From the NCBI RefSeq assembly GCF_017464355.1, contig NZ_JAFUAG010000026.1, forward strand, positions 1-43,480: a stretch of DNA of 43,480 nt, written 5' to 3'. Both the position numbers and the translations under genes were made by a program. The notes beneath the pieces are model-generated. The model saw only the letters and a list, made by a program, of their open reading frames with translations, did not search any database and had not been told where the DNA came from. Positions 16,613-24,874 of this stretch are shown piece by piece; position 1 is the stretch's first letter, and the number at the start of each line of letters is the position of its first letter. This stretch comes from Ruminococcus sp. Its GTDB lineage: Bacteria > Bacillota > Clostridia > Oscillospirales > Ruminococcaceae.

Positions 16613-16664
16613 TTGACAAGGCGGCAGGTTTGTGCTAAAATGATAATTGCATTATCGGTAATGC
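16613..16664 (+). promoter_or_regulatory. Promoter and palindromic operator of the second TetR gene
   Basis: TTGACA (16613-16618), 17 bases ending in TGC, and TAAAAT (16636-16641). The palindrome GCATTATCGGTAATGC (16649-16664) lies just past the start point. Its half-site, GCATTA, differs from the GTTAG of cassette one, so the two regulators probably read different operators. Confidence 0.82.
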
Positions 16665-16689
16665 GATTTTCAGTGGAAGGAGGAGAAGT

Positions 16690-17316
16690 ATGTCAACACC
16701 CGATAAGAGCATAGACCCCCGCCTGCTTGCCAGTGCAGAGGCGGAGTTCCTGAAAAAGGGCTTTTTGAAAGCTGAGCTGAAAACTATCTGCGAGAATGCA
16801 GACATCACCACAGGGGCGGTGTATAAGCGCTACAAGGGCAAGGAGGACCTGTTCTGTGCGGTGGTGGAGGATATAGCTTATTCGCTCACAGACTTTTTGG
16901 AAAAGCGTTCTGCTATGGATCTTTCGGCTTTTAGCGATGAGGAGGTATACAACTCATGGATAATGACCTATGAGTCGATGTTACCTATGTTCCGCTTGAT
17001 ATACGAACAGCGGGAAAAGTTCACCCTGCTTATCGACAGGGCGGCGGGGACACGCTATGAAAATTTCAGCCATGAGTTTGTCACTAAGATGAGCTATGCC
17101 TATGAGCAGTTTTACAGCGAAGCCTTCAAGCGCGGCCTTGCGAAGGCTGAGGTCACCAGGGAGGAGTTCCATGTGCTGCTTTCCTCTTTCTGGACGTGTA
17201 TCTGTGAGCCTGTGATACATGATATGACATGGGAGCAGATAGAGGAGCATTGCAGGATGATCTGCCGCTTCTTCAACTGGAAGGAAGCAATTATGCTGGA
17301 GAAAGGAAATGAATGA
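16690..17316 (+). CDS. TetR/AcrR-family transcriptional regulator 2
   Basis: A 208-residue regulator with a helix-turn-helix at about 28-47 (KAELKTICENADITTGAVYKRY) and KGKEDLFCAVVED after it. The C-terminal half is recognisably paralogous to the first TetR (shared GTRYE.F and EEFHVL motifs). GGAAGGAGG precedes the start. The stop TGA overlaps the ATG of the following ABC gene, so regulator and transporter are in one operon and the regulator probably controls itself. Its ligand is likely the transported compound. Confidence 0.92.
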   Translation: MSTPDKSIDPRLLASAEAEFLKKGFLKAELKTICENADITTGAVYKRYKGKEDLFCAVVEDIAYSLTDFLEKRSAMDLSAFSDEEVYNSWIMTYESMLPMFRLIYEQREKFTLLIDRAAGTRYENFSHEFVTKMSYAYEQFYSEAFKRGLAKAEVTREEFHVLLSSFWTCICEPVIHDMTWEQIEEHCRMICRFFNWKEAIMLEKGNE

Positions 17317-19058
17317 TGTTCAGTAAGGTCAAGCCCTATATGGGCAGTTACATCAGGTACACCTATGCGGCGCTGGGGGCGATGTTCGCAGGACTCATCG
17401 CCTCTGCCGTGCCGTTCTTTTTGGTATACCGCATAATTCGTCCGCTGATAGATGGTGAAAAGCTTTCGGCGGGGTATCTGGCGATACATATCGCTGTTAT
17501 TTTTGCGTGTGAGTTAGCCTATGCTAACCTATATGCATGGGGGCTGAAATTATCACATATATCTGCATACAACACGCTGAAAAACATACGCATATCTTTG
17601 CAGAAAAAGCTGGAGCGCCAGCCCCTGGGTGCGATACAGGATATGGGCAACGGCAGGATAAAAAAGCTGTTCACCGATGATATCGACCAGGTGGAGATAC
17701 TGCTTGCCCATGCCATACCCGAGGGTATAGCAAATCTTTCAATGGCGGTCATAGCGGTTATATGTATGTTTTTTGCAGACTGGAAGCTGGCGCTGCTTTC
17801 TCTTTGTGCGCTGCCCCTGGGGCTGTTTGCCATGGGCATGATGTTCAAGGCGGGAATGGAGCGCATGAATGCTTACTATGCGGCCTCTGCAAAAATGAAT
17901 GCGACTATCATCGAGTATGTCAACGGCATGGAGGTAGTAAAGGTCTTCGGGCGGGACGGCGAGAGCTATAAGCGGTACGAAAAGGACGTCAGGGATTACC
18001 GCGACTTCACCCTTGCCTGGTACAAGGTATGCTGGCCGTGGATGTCGCTGTACAATGCGTTAATACCTTGCGTGGCACTGTTCATGCTGCCTGTGGGGAC
18101 TTTATTTATCATAAAGGGGACATCGACTGCTGCTGACCTGGTGCTGGTTTTCTGCCTGTCGCTGTCGGTGGGTATGCCCCTGCTGAAAGCCCTTGCCTTT
18201 GCGGGAAAGATACCTCAGCTGGGCTACAAGATAGATGAGATAGAAAAGGCTATGGACAACGAGCCTTTAAAAACTAATGATAACTCATTTATCGGTAATT
18301 CGCATATCGCGGCTTTCAGGGACGTCCGCTTTGCCTACAAGGAGAAGGAGGTGCTGCACGGTGTTTCTCTCGAACTTGGGGAGGGCACGCTGACAGCCCT
18401 TGTGGGGGAATCGGGCAGCGGTAAATCCACACTGGCAAAGCTGCTTGTCCACTACTATGACTTAAACGGCGGAAGCATAACTCTGGGGGGACAGGACATA
18501 ACGGATATGAGCATTGAGGCGCTCAATGACAATATATCCTATGTTTCGCAGGAGCAGTTCCTGTTCAACACGAGCCTATACGAAAATATACTTATAGGCA
18601 GACCCTCTGCGAGCCGTGAGGAGGTACTGGCGGCCGCAGAAAAAGCGCAGTGCGGCGAATTCCTGGCACGGCTGCCAAAGGGCATAGACACCATGGCAGG
18701 GGACGGCGGAAAGATGCTTTCGGGCGGTGAAAGGCAGCGTATCTCCCTGGCCAGGGCGATACTGAAAAATGCGCCCGTCATCGTCCTTGATGAGGCTACA
18801 GCTTTCATCGACCCTGAGAACGAGGAGAAGATGAATGCGGCCATTGCTGAGATAATAAAGGGCAAGACCGTACTTGTCATAGCCCACCGTTTGCAGACCA
18901 TTGTGAATGCGGACAAGATTTGCGTGATGAAGGACGGAGATATCATTGCCGCAGACACACATGAAAGGCTGCTGCAAAGCTGCGGGGAATACCGTAAGCT
19001 CTGGAACAGCAGTGAAGCAAGAGCCAACTGGCAGATAGGGAACGAGGTGAGAGAATGA
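17313..19058 (+). CDS. ABC half-transporter 2A (membrane plus ATPase domains)
   Basis: A 581-residue exporter-fold half-transporter, paralogous to half-transporter 1A: IIEYVNGMEVVKVFGRDGESYKRY matches IVEYVGGIEVIKNFNRTEHSYKRI. Six membrane helices are followed by an ATPase with GESGSGKST (from 365), LSGGERQRIS (from 469), VIVLDEATAFID and VIAHRLQT. Start codons at 17313 and 17316 are both possible (ATGATG), and AAAGGAAA lies upstream. Its stop overlaps the next start by four bases. Substrate unknown. Confidence 0.92.
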   Translation: MMFSKVKPYMGSYIRYTYAALGAMFAGLIASAVPFFLVYRIIRPLIDGEKLSAGYLAIHIAVIFACELAYANLYAWGLKLSHISAYNTLKNIRISLQKKLERQPLGAIQDMGNGRIKKLFTDDIDQVEILLAHAIPEGIANLSMAVIAVICMFFADWKLALLSLCALPLGLFAMGMMFKAGMERMNAYYAASAKMNATIIEYVNGMEVVKVFGRDGESYKRYEKDVRDYRDFTLAWYKVCWPWMSLYNALIPCVALFMLPVGTLFIIKGTSTAADLVLVFCLSLSVGMPLLKALAFAGKIPQLGYKIDEIEKAMDNEPLKTNDNSFIGNSHIAAFRDVRFAYKEKEVLHGVSLELGEGTLTALVGESGSGKSTLAKLLVHYYDLNGGSITLGGQDITDMSIEALNDNISYVSQEQFLFNTSLYENILIGRPSASREEVLAAAEKAQCGEFLARLPKGIDTMAGDGGKMLSGGERQRISLARAILKNAPVIVLDEATAFIDPENEEKMNAAIAEIIKGKTVLVIAHRLQTIVNADKICVMKDGDIIAADTHERLLQSCGEYRKLWNSSEARANWQIGNEVRE

Positions 19059-20791
19059 TAGGCCTGATAAGACGTATCCTCGGTGTTTCGGGGAAATATC
19101 GGGGCAGGATATACGGAGCCTTCGGGTTTTCGTTCCTCAAGGGGCTGCTGATGAAGGTACCGATAGTGATAACATATTTTGTAGTTACGGCATTTATGGA
19201 GGGGACCCTTACAAAGAAGGCCGCCCTTTACGGTGCTGCCGCCCTGGTGGCAAGTGTGATATTGCAGGCGGTGTTCCAGTACCTGGCAGACAGGCTGCAA
19301 AGTGCGGCAGGGTATATGATATTCGCTGATATGCGCATGAAGCTGGGCGAACATCTGAGGCGGCTGCCCATGGGTTATTTTACAGAGGGCAACATTGGTA
19401 AGATAAGCTCGGTGCTTTCTACGGATATGGTATTCATTGAAGAAAACTGTATGATGGTGCTGGCGGACATGATGAGCTACCTGTTCTCCCAGGCTATCAT
19501 GATAGTGTTCATGTTCGTATTCGACCTGCGGCTGGGGACGGCCTCGCTGGTAATAACGGGGGCAATGGTGCTGCTGGGCAGGGGCATGATGAAAAGCGAC
19601 CTTGTCCACTCGGACGAAAAGCAGGAGGCTGCCGAGATACAGACTCAGGCAGTGCTTGATTTCACGGAGGGCATAGGTATCATAAAGACCTACAACCTGC
19701 TTGGGGAAAAGTCGAAGGAGCTGACAGACAGCTTTGAAACCAACTCCCGTGTGAACCTTGATTTTGAATTTTCGCACCACCCTTATATGCGGGGCGTATA
19801 TCTCATTTACGGTATCGGGACGGTCATCATGCTGGGGCTTTCGGCATGGCTGTATTCAAAGGGGGCTATCGGACTGAATTACTTCTTTGGAATGCTTTTG
19901 TGCCTGTTTGACCTGTTTGTGCCTATAAAGTCCTTCTACGACCAGGAGGCAAGGCTGACGGTCATGAGTGCCTGCATGGACAGGATAGAAGCCCTTTTTG
20001 CAGAAAAGGAGCTTGATGACAGCGGAAAGGAAGGTCTGAAAAACACAGATGTTCCCGAGATAGAATACCGCAATGTCACCTTTGCCTACGACAAAAACGA
20101 TATACTGAAGAACGTGTCATTCAAAGCGGAACGGGGCACCATGACCGCCCTTGTGGGACCCTCGGGGGGAGGAAAATCAACTATTGCCAGCCTGCTGACA
20201 CGTTTCTGGGACGTAAAGTCGGGGGAGATACTTCTGCGGGGGAGCGATATAAGAAAGATACCTCTTGCGGTGCTTATGGACAACATAAGTGTGGTATTCC
20301 AGCGGGTGTATCTTTTTCAGGATACGGTGTACAGCAACATCGCACTTGGCAGACCCGATGCGAGCCGTGAAGAGGTCATCGAAGCGGCTAAAAAGGCACG
20401 GTGCTATGATTTCATCATGGAGCTGCCCGAGGGCTTTGACACGGTCATAGGTGAGGGCGGTGCAAGTCTTTCGGGCGGACAGGCACAGAGGCTCTCTATA
20501 GCGAGGTGCATACTGAAAAATTCGCCTATCGTCATTCTCGATGAAGCCACTGCAAGTGTTGATGCCGACAACGAAAGCTACATACAGCAGGCGATAAGCG
20601 AACTGTGCGTTGGCAAGACACTGCTGGTCATCGCCCACAGGCTGAACACCATTGCCCATGCAGACAACATCATGGTAATAAAGGACGGACAGATAGCTGA
20701 GTACGGCGACCATGAGAAGCTTATGAGCAAGGGCGGCATTTATCACGATATGGTGAGAAAGCGTGCTGTCAGCACGGGCTGGAAAAACTGA
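19055..20791 (+). CDS. ABC half-transporter 2B (membrane plus ATPase domains)
   Basis: A 578-residue partner of half-transporter 2A. The membrane domain spans about 15-300. The ATPase has GPSGGGKST (from 368), LSGGQAQRLS (from 472), VILDEATASVD and VIAHRLNT, so both nucleotide sites of the pair look functional. The start is the ATG of ATGA overlapping the previous stop. It ends the island; the purine operon converges from the right after a 245-base structured gap. Confidence 0.92.
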   Translation: MIGLIRRILGVSGKYRGRIYGAFGFSFLKGLLMKVPIVITYFVVTAFMEGTLTKKAALYGAAALVASVILQAVFQYLADRLQSAAGYMIFADMRMKLGEHLRRLPMGYFTEGNIGKISSVLSTDMVFIEENCMMVLADMMSYLFSQAIMIVFMFVFDLRLGTASLVITGAMVLLGRGMMKSDLVHSDEKQEAAEIQTQAVLDFTEGIGIIKTYNLLGEKSKELTDSFETNSRVNLDFEFSHHPYMRGVYLIYGIGTVIMLGLSAWLYSKGAIGLNYFFGMLLCLFDLFVPIKSFYDQEARLTVMSACMDRIEALFAEKELDDSGKEGLKNTDVPEIEYRNVTFAYDKNDILKNVSFKAERGTMTALVGPSGGGKSTIASLLTRFWDVKSGEILLRGSDIRKIPLAVLMDNISVVFQRVYLFQDTVYSNIALGRPDASREEVIEAAKKARCYDFIMELPEGFDTVIGEGGASLSGGQAQRLSIARCILKNSPIVILDEATASVDADNESYIQQAISELCVGKTLLVIAHRLNTIAHADNIMVIKDGQIAEYGDHEKLMSKGGIYHDMVRKRAVSTGWKN

Positions 20792-20858
20792 CGGGCGAAT
20801 GTTGAGCCTGCCCTGTGATCTCAAATTTGCAGCATATGCAATGCACATAAATTTCGGA

Positions 20859-20916
20859 AGATAAAAATGCCATAGCACCCCTGACTTGCGTGAGGGTACT
20901 ATGGCATTATCTTTTA
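20859..20916. terminator. Bidirectional terminator-like hairpin
   Basis: AATGCCATAG with ACCC (about 20865-20880) pairs with GGGT and CTATGGCATT (about 20894-20908), separated by a small mismatch. On the plus strand it is followed by ATCTTTTAT, on the minus strand by TTTATCTT. It can serve both the ABC genes and the converging purine operon. Confidence 0.75.
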
Positions 20917-21028
20917 TCCCAATTTGGTTGTGTATTGTTTTCCCCGCCGCAGGCGGGGGAAACAATACGAAAAAAGCTATTCTGTATCATCAGCAATACA
21001 CTTCAAAATTGGGAGTTATCTTTTATCC
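20907..21028. repeat. Nested inverted repeats flanked by 13-base direct repeats
   Basis: TTATCTTTTATCC occurs at 20907-20919 and again at 21016-21028. Just inside are imperfect inverted ends beginning CCCAATTT (20918) and finishing AATTGGG (21013), about 16 of 20 positions alike. At the centre GTATTGTTTCCCCGCC pairs with GGCGGGGGAAACAATAC (20932-20967) with one bulge. This looks like a miniature inverted-repeat element or a structured 3' end of the purD transcript. It contains no gene. Confidence 0.45.
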
Positions 21029-21036
21029 TGCTGACA

Positions 21037-22392
21037 TTACTGTCTGAGGTAAACACCGTTTTCTTCGATATAGTCTTCCATATCGTCCTTATAGCCCAGG
21101 TGGAGGGGGTCGTTATCTATGGCTTTAAGGGCACGCTGGCCGATATCCTTACGGTAGTGGGCGCCTTCAAAGCTTATCTGCTCAACACCCTTATAGGCCT
21201 TGTCAAGGGCGGCCTTGAGGGTGAGCGCCCTGGCTGTGACACCGAGGACTCTTCCGCCGCTGGTGAGGAACTTGCCGTCTGCAAGCTTGGTGCCTGCGTG
21301 GAATACCTGCACGCCCTCGGTCTGACCCTTGTCGTCAAGACCCTTTATCTCGATACCCTTGGGGTAGGAGAGGGGATATCCGCCGCTGGCCATGATGACG
21401 CAGGCGCAGCTGCCCTCAGACCACTCAACGTTGAGGTCGCCCAGCTTATGGTCATAGATAGCTTCCATGATATCGACCAGGTCGGTTTTAAGCATGGGGA
21501 GGACTACCTGAGTTTCGGGGTCGCCGAAGCGGCAGTTATACTCGATGACCTTGGGACCCTTGGGGGTGAGCATAAGGCCGAAGTAGAGGCAGCCTTCAAA
21601 AGTTCTGCCCTCGGCATTCATAGCGTTGATAGTGGGGAGGAATATCTTCTCCATGCATTCTTTAGCTATGGCATCGGTATAGCAGGGGTTGGGGGCGATA
21701 GTGCCCATACCGCCTGTGTTGAGGCCTTCGTCGTTATCAAGGGCACGCTTATGATCCATGGAGGAAAGCATGGGGACTACCACCTTGCCGTCGGTAAAGC
21801 TGAGGACAGATACCTCGGGACCTGTGAGGTATTCTTCAACTACGATAGTTGAGCCGGAGTCACCGAACTTCTTGTCATCTATCATTTCCTTGATAGCGGC
21901 AACGGCTTCTTCCTCATTCCGGGCGAGGATAACACCCTTGCCGAGGGCAAGGCCGTCTGCCTTGATAACTGCGGGGTATGTATTCTGTGCCTTGACGTAA
22001 GCTATGGCGGACTCGCTGTCCTTGAAGACCTCATAGCCTGCGGTGGGGATATTATACTTTTTCATGAGGTCCTTGGAGAAGACCTTGGAGCCTTCGATGA
22101 TAGCGGCTGCCTTTTTGGGGCCGAAGGTCCTGAAGCCCTCAGCCTGCAGTGCATCGACCATGCCCAGCACCAGGGGGTCATCGGGGGCAACCACAACGAG
22201 GTCAACGGCCAGCTTTTTAGCGAGGGCTACTACGCCGTCGATATCGGTAGCGCCAACGTCAAAGCATTCTGCCATGGCGGCGATACCGCCGTTGCCCGGG
22301 GTACAGTATATTTTCTCGGCCTTAGGGGACTGGGCGAGCTTTGCAATTATAGCGTGCTCACGTCCGCCGCCGCCTACTACGAGTATTTTCAT
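21037..22392 (-). CDS. purD: Phosphoribosylamine-glycine ligase
   Basis: A 451-residue ATP-grasp enzyme that makes glycinamide ribonucleotide from phosphoribosylamine, glycine and ATP, the second purine step. It has the N-terminal MKILVVGGGGREHAI, then TPGNGGIA, an ATP-grasp core with PAVIKADGLALGKGV, HKRALDNDEGLNTGGMG and ECMEKIFLPT, then CRFGDPETQVVLPML with metal ligands, and a C-terminal GGRVLGVTA domain. AAAGGACG lies upstream of the start. Last gene of the operon, 31 bases after the nearest lipoprotein gene. Length slightly exceeds the usual 420-430. Confidence 0.96.
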   Translation of the reverse strand: MKILVVGGGGREHAIIAKLAQSPKAEKIYCTPGNGGIAAMAECFDVGATDIDGVVALAKKLAVDLVVVAPDDPLVLGMVDALQAEGFRTFGPKKAAAIIEGSKVFSKDLMKKYNIPTAGYEVFKDSESAIAYVKAQNTYPAVIKADGLALGKGVILARNEEEAVAAIKEMIDDKKFGDSGSTIVVEEYLTGPEVSVLSFTDGKVVVPMLSSMDHKRALDNDEGLNTGGMGTIAPNPCYTDAIAKECMEKIFLPTINAMNAEGRTFEGCLYFGLMLTPKGPKVIEYNCRFGDPETQVVLPMLKTDLVDIMEAIYDHKLGDLNVEWSEGSCACVIMASGGYPLSYPKGIEIKGLDDKGQTEGVQVFHAGTKLADGKFLTSGGRVLGVTARALTLKAALDKAYKGVEQISFEGAHYRKDIGQRALKAIDNDPLHLGYKDDMEDYIEENGVYLRQ

Positions 22393-22423
22393 ATCAACAC
22401 GTCCTTTTCTGTGTATTTTTGCT

Positions 22424-23191
22424 TTATGCGAATGCTATGGTTTTCAGCACTTCATCAAAGTTTGCGCTCATGGCATCGGTGCAGTCCTGATAGGATATGA
22501 CCCAGACCTCCACCACCCGGGTATCTTCGGCCATAATAGTGATGTCAAGGTCGAACTTTACATCTTTTATGGTGTACAGGCAGTTCATGGTATAGGCATC
22601 GTGGCCGTTGAGCACACTTTGTCCGCGGTCATTTACGGTGACTGAATCGGTAAGCCCCTTTGAATCGATGATAGCATCTGCCAGCTCACTGAGCATTCTG
22701 TCTGCCATATCCTCTACCACGCGGGAATTTATCATGATCGTGCAGTTGCCCTTGGCATACTGTATATCATCGCTTTTATAGGTTATGGTGGCGCTGCCAT
22801 TTTCCTCGGCTACGTCCCATTTGGTGCTGTCGGCGGAAAAGGTAAAGGGGGTGTCCGCGGCGGGCTTTGCAGCGTCGGCAGAAGAGTCTGCGGTGCTGTC
22901 GGCGGCCTTGCTGTTTTCGGGCTCGTCTTTCTTTTCCACGGTCAGGTCTGTTTCATCGGGAGCTTCCGTGGTGATGACCTTTTCGCTTTCATCAGCGGGG
23001 GTGCTTTCCTCTGCGGGGCCGTCACCTGCGGGGGCTTCTGTTTCGGTGGTATCTTCGGCTTCTGTAGTCTGGGTCTTGGGAGGTATCTTTTTTACTCTTC
23101 CCGAACCGTCATTTTTAGCCTGATCTCCGCAGGCAGCCAGGCAGACGGAGATAACTGCTGCCAGTGCAGCGATAACTATCTTCTTCATCAT
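22424..23191 (-). CDS. Lipoprotein of unknown function, copy 3
   Basis: A 255-residue exported lipoprotein. A signal peptide with lipobox LAAC puts the anchor Cys at 21. A long low-complexity linker rich in Glu, Ala, Thr, Ser and Pro covers roughly 30-120, and a folded C-terminal domain of about 140 residues begins FTFSADSTKWDVAEENG. That domain (a small beta-rich fold with CTIMINSR and a closing amphipathic helix DAMSANFDEVLKTIAF) resembles PsbP/DUF1795-like domains, tentatively. Weak binding site before ATGATG. It lies between two related lipoprotein genes and purD. Confidence 0.75.
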   Translation of the reverse strand: MMKKIVIAALAAVISVCLAACGDQAKNDGSGRVKKIPPKTQTTEAEDTTETEAPAGDGPAEESTPADESEKVITTEAPDETDLTVEKKDEPENSKAADSTADSSADAAKPAADTPFTFSADSTKWDVAEENGSATITYKSDDIQYAKGNCTIMINSRVVEDMADRMLSELADAIIDSKGLTDSVTVNDRGQSVLNGHDAYTMNCLYTIKDVKFDLDITIMAEDTRVVEVWVISYQDCTDAMSANFDEVLKTIAFA

Positions 23192-23216
23192 CGTTTATCA
23201 CACTTCTGTTTAAAAG

Positions 23217-23978
23217 TTACTCAGCGGTATAGCTGATACTGTCGAGGACATCTCTGATAGCCTGTTCAGCTTCGGGGTGTTCCTCTCCACTCATGCTGAT
23301 AGTGGTATATCTTACGACCAGCACATCATCTGAGCCCTCGGGCTTGAGGAATATGAGGGATATATCTGCCATAGCGGCAGTGCCGTCGCCGTAAAGCTCG
23401 CCATCTATCCTCTTGCCCGGGATACCGTTGAGGGCATAGTCCATGGGGTCATTGAAGCCTGCCGAATCCTGATATATGGCAGTCAGTTCCTGACTGGCGG
23501 AGTCTATATCGGTATCGGGCACTATAGTCAGCACCATCTGGTAGGAATAATTGAAGACATCATCTTCATTGAAGAAATAGGTGAGCATGGTGCCCAGGTC
23601 ATCTCTTTCCTTGACCAGCCAGATATCGGCGTTATACTCCATGTTGAAGCCGTTCTCGCTGATAGTCTGCATACCCTCAAGTATCTCTTCATCTTCCTCG
23701 TCTTCCTCGGCCTTGCTTTCGGTCTCGGAAGATGCCTCGCTTTCGGTCACGGAGGAAGCTTCGCTTTCAGCGGGGGCTTCTGCTTCGCTTTCCTCGGCTG
23801 CGGAGGAGTCTTCTGCTGCTTCCTCGGAGCTTTCTTCCTTGCTTTCCTCAGCTGCGGCAGCAGTGGTGGTGGTAGTGGTGTTCTCGGTCTTGCTTGTGTC
23901 GTTGTTGGTCTCACCGCCGCAGGCAGCCAGAGACAGTGTCAGTGCTGCGATGACAGCAGCTATCTTTATCTTGTTCAT
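23217..23978 (-). CDS. Lipoprotein of unknown function, copy 2
   Basis: A 253-residue exported lipoprotein with lipobox LAAC (Cys20), a Ser/Glu/Ala-rich acidic linker of some 80 residues, and a C-terminal domain starting ENGFNMEYNADIWLVKERDD. The domain order and the closing helix (EAEQAIRDVLDSISY) match its two neighbours. GGAGAA lies upstream of the start. It is 25 bases before the next lipoprotein gene. The linker looks like a tether across the cell wall. No catalytic motif is visible, so a binding role is more likely than an enzymatic one. Confidence 0.78.
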   Translation of the reverse strand: MNKIKIAAVIAALTLSLAACGGETNNDTSKTENTTTTTTAAAAEESKEESSEEAAEDSSAAEESEAEAPAESEASSVTESEASSETESKAEEDEEDEEILEGMQTISENGFNMEYNADIWLVKERDDLGTMLTYFFNEDDVFNYSYQMVLTIVPDTDIDSASQELTAIYQDSAGFNDPMDYALNGIPGKRIDGELYGDGTAAMADISLIFLKPEGSDDVLVVRYTTISMSGEEHPEAEQAIRDVLDSISYTAE

Positions 23979-24058
23979 TCATTTTCTCCGTTCATTTTAC
24001 TTTTCTTCCGAAAATGGGTATTCCCGACAGAGGGGATACACCGCAGGCTCGGATATTT

Positions 24059-24874
24059 TTATTGTTCCTGCCATAATACTGCTGATGACAGCACGGCATT
24101 CAGGTCTTCCTCTATGAGGTCATAGCTGCCCTCGGCTACAGAGAAAGATATGGTCAGCTGTATCTTTTTGTTATAGGAATGATACTGGATAGATTTGGCA
24201 GACACTCCGTAGACCTCGGGGTCGAAGTCATATTCACAGCGGACCCAGTCGTTATCGCCTACTGTAACAATATCGGCGCTCACAAGGGTCTGCCCCACGA
24301 TGGAGGAGGAGCCGTCGATGAGCATATCACGCAGCTGTTCCCTGGGGAAGCTGTCGGTATTGACGGGCTGGGCTGTAACAGCTATGGTGCAGGAGGACAT
24401 ACCGTCCGTGAGCCAGCCGAAGACGAAATCCAGGGAGGTAGTGCTTTCTTCCGATGAGAAGCCCTGCGCCTGGTCGGTGACGTCTACCCACCTGGCCAGT
24501 GGGAATTCCATGATATAGCCTGTGCCTGACACTATGGCGATCTCGTCCTCGGTCACTTCCGATGCAGGCGGGGTCAGCTCGGGGAGCTTGCCTTCATCGG
24601 GATCAATCTCGGCGGTGCTGCTGTCGGGGACATCGGCCTTGCTCTCAGGCTTGCTTTCTGCCTGACTTTCGGGGACGCTGCTTTCCTCTGCGGCGCTGCT
24701 TTCTTCCTTTGAAGATGAGTGATCTTCTGCCTTGGGGGCTTTGCTTTCCGCCGTGGTAGTCACAGCATAGGTCTCGGCCTTTGAGGAGGTATCTGCTTTT
24801 TCATTATCACTGCCGCAGGCGGCCATGCTGATAGTCATGACCGCCGCCGCGGCAAGTGCTGTAAGCTTTTTCAT
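24059..24874 (-). CDS. Lipoprotein of unknown function, copy 1
   Basis: A 271-residue exported lipoprotein with lipobox MAAC (Cys20), a Ser/Glu/Lys/Pro linker to about residue 110, and a C-terminal domain from about 118 (GTGYIMEFPLARWVDVTD). Its start overlaps the stop of the AICAR transformylase gene (TGATG) and it has no good binding site of its own, so it depends on ribosomes finishing the purine gene. That overlap ties an envelope protein directly to purine enzyme synthesis. Confidence 0.78.
   Translation of the reverse strand: MKKLTALAAAAVMTISMAACGSDNEKADTSSKAETYAVTTTAESKAPKAEDHSSSKEESSAAEESSVPESQAESKPESKADVPDSSTAEIDPDEGKLPELTPPASEVTEDEIAIVSGTGYIMEFPLARWVDVTDQAQGFSSEESTTSLDFVFGWLTDGMSSCTIAVTAQPVNTDSFPREQLRDMLIDGSSSIVGQTLVSADIVTVGDNDWVRCEYDFDPEVYGVSAKSIQYHSYNKKIQLTISFSVAEGSYDLIEEDLNAVLSSAVLWQEQ

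Noticed and set aside
20890-21852. 320-residue plus-strand frame across the purD end
   Set aside because: Antisense to purD and to the structured gap; no binding site.
23700-23880. Repeat array in the lipoprotein linkers
   Set aside because: The repeated Ser/Glu/Ala codons are low-complexity protein linker, not a DNA repeat of fixed unit.
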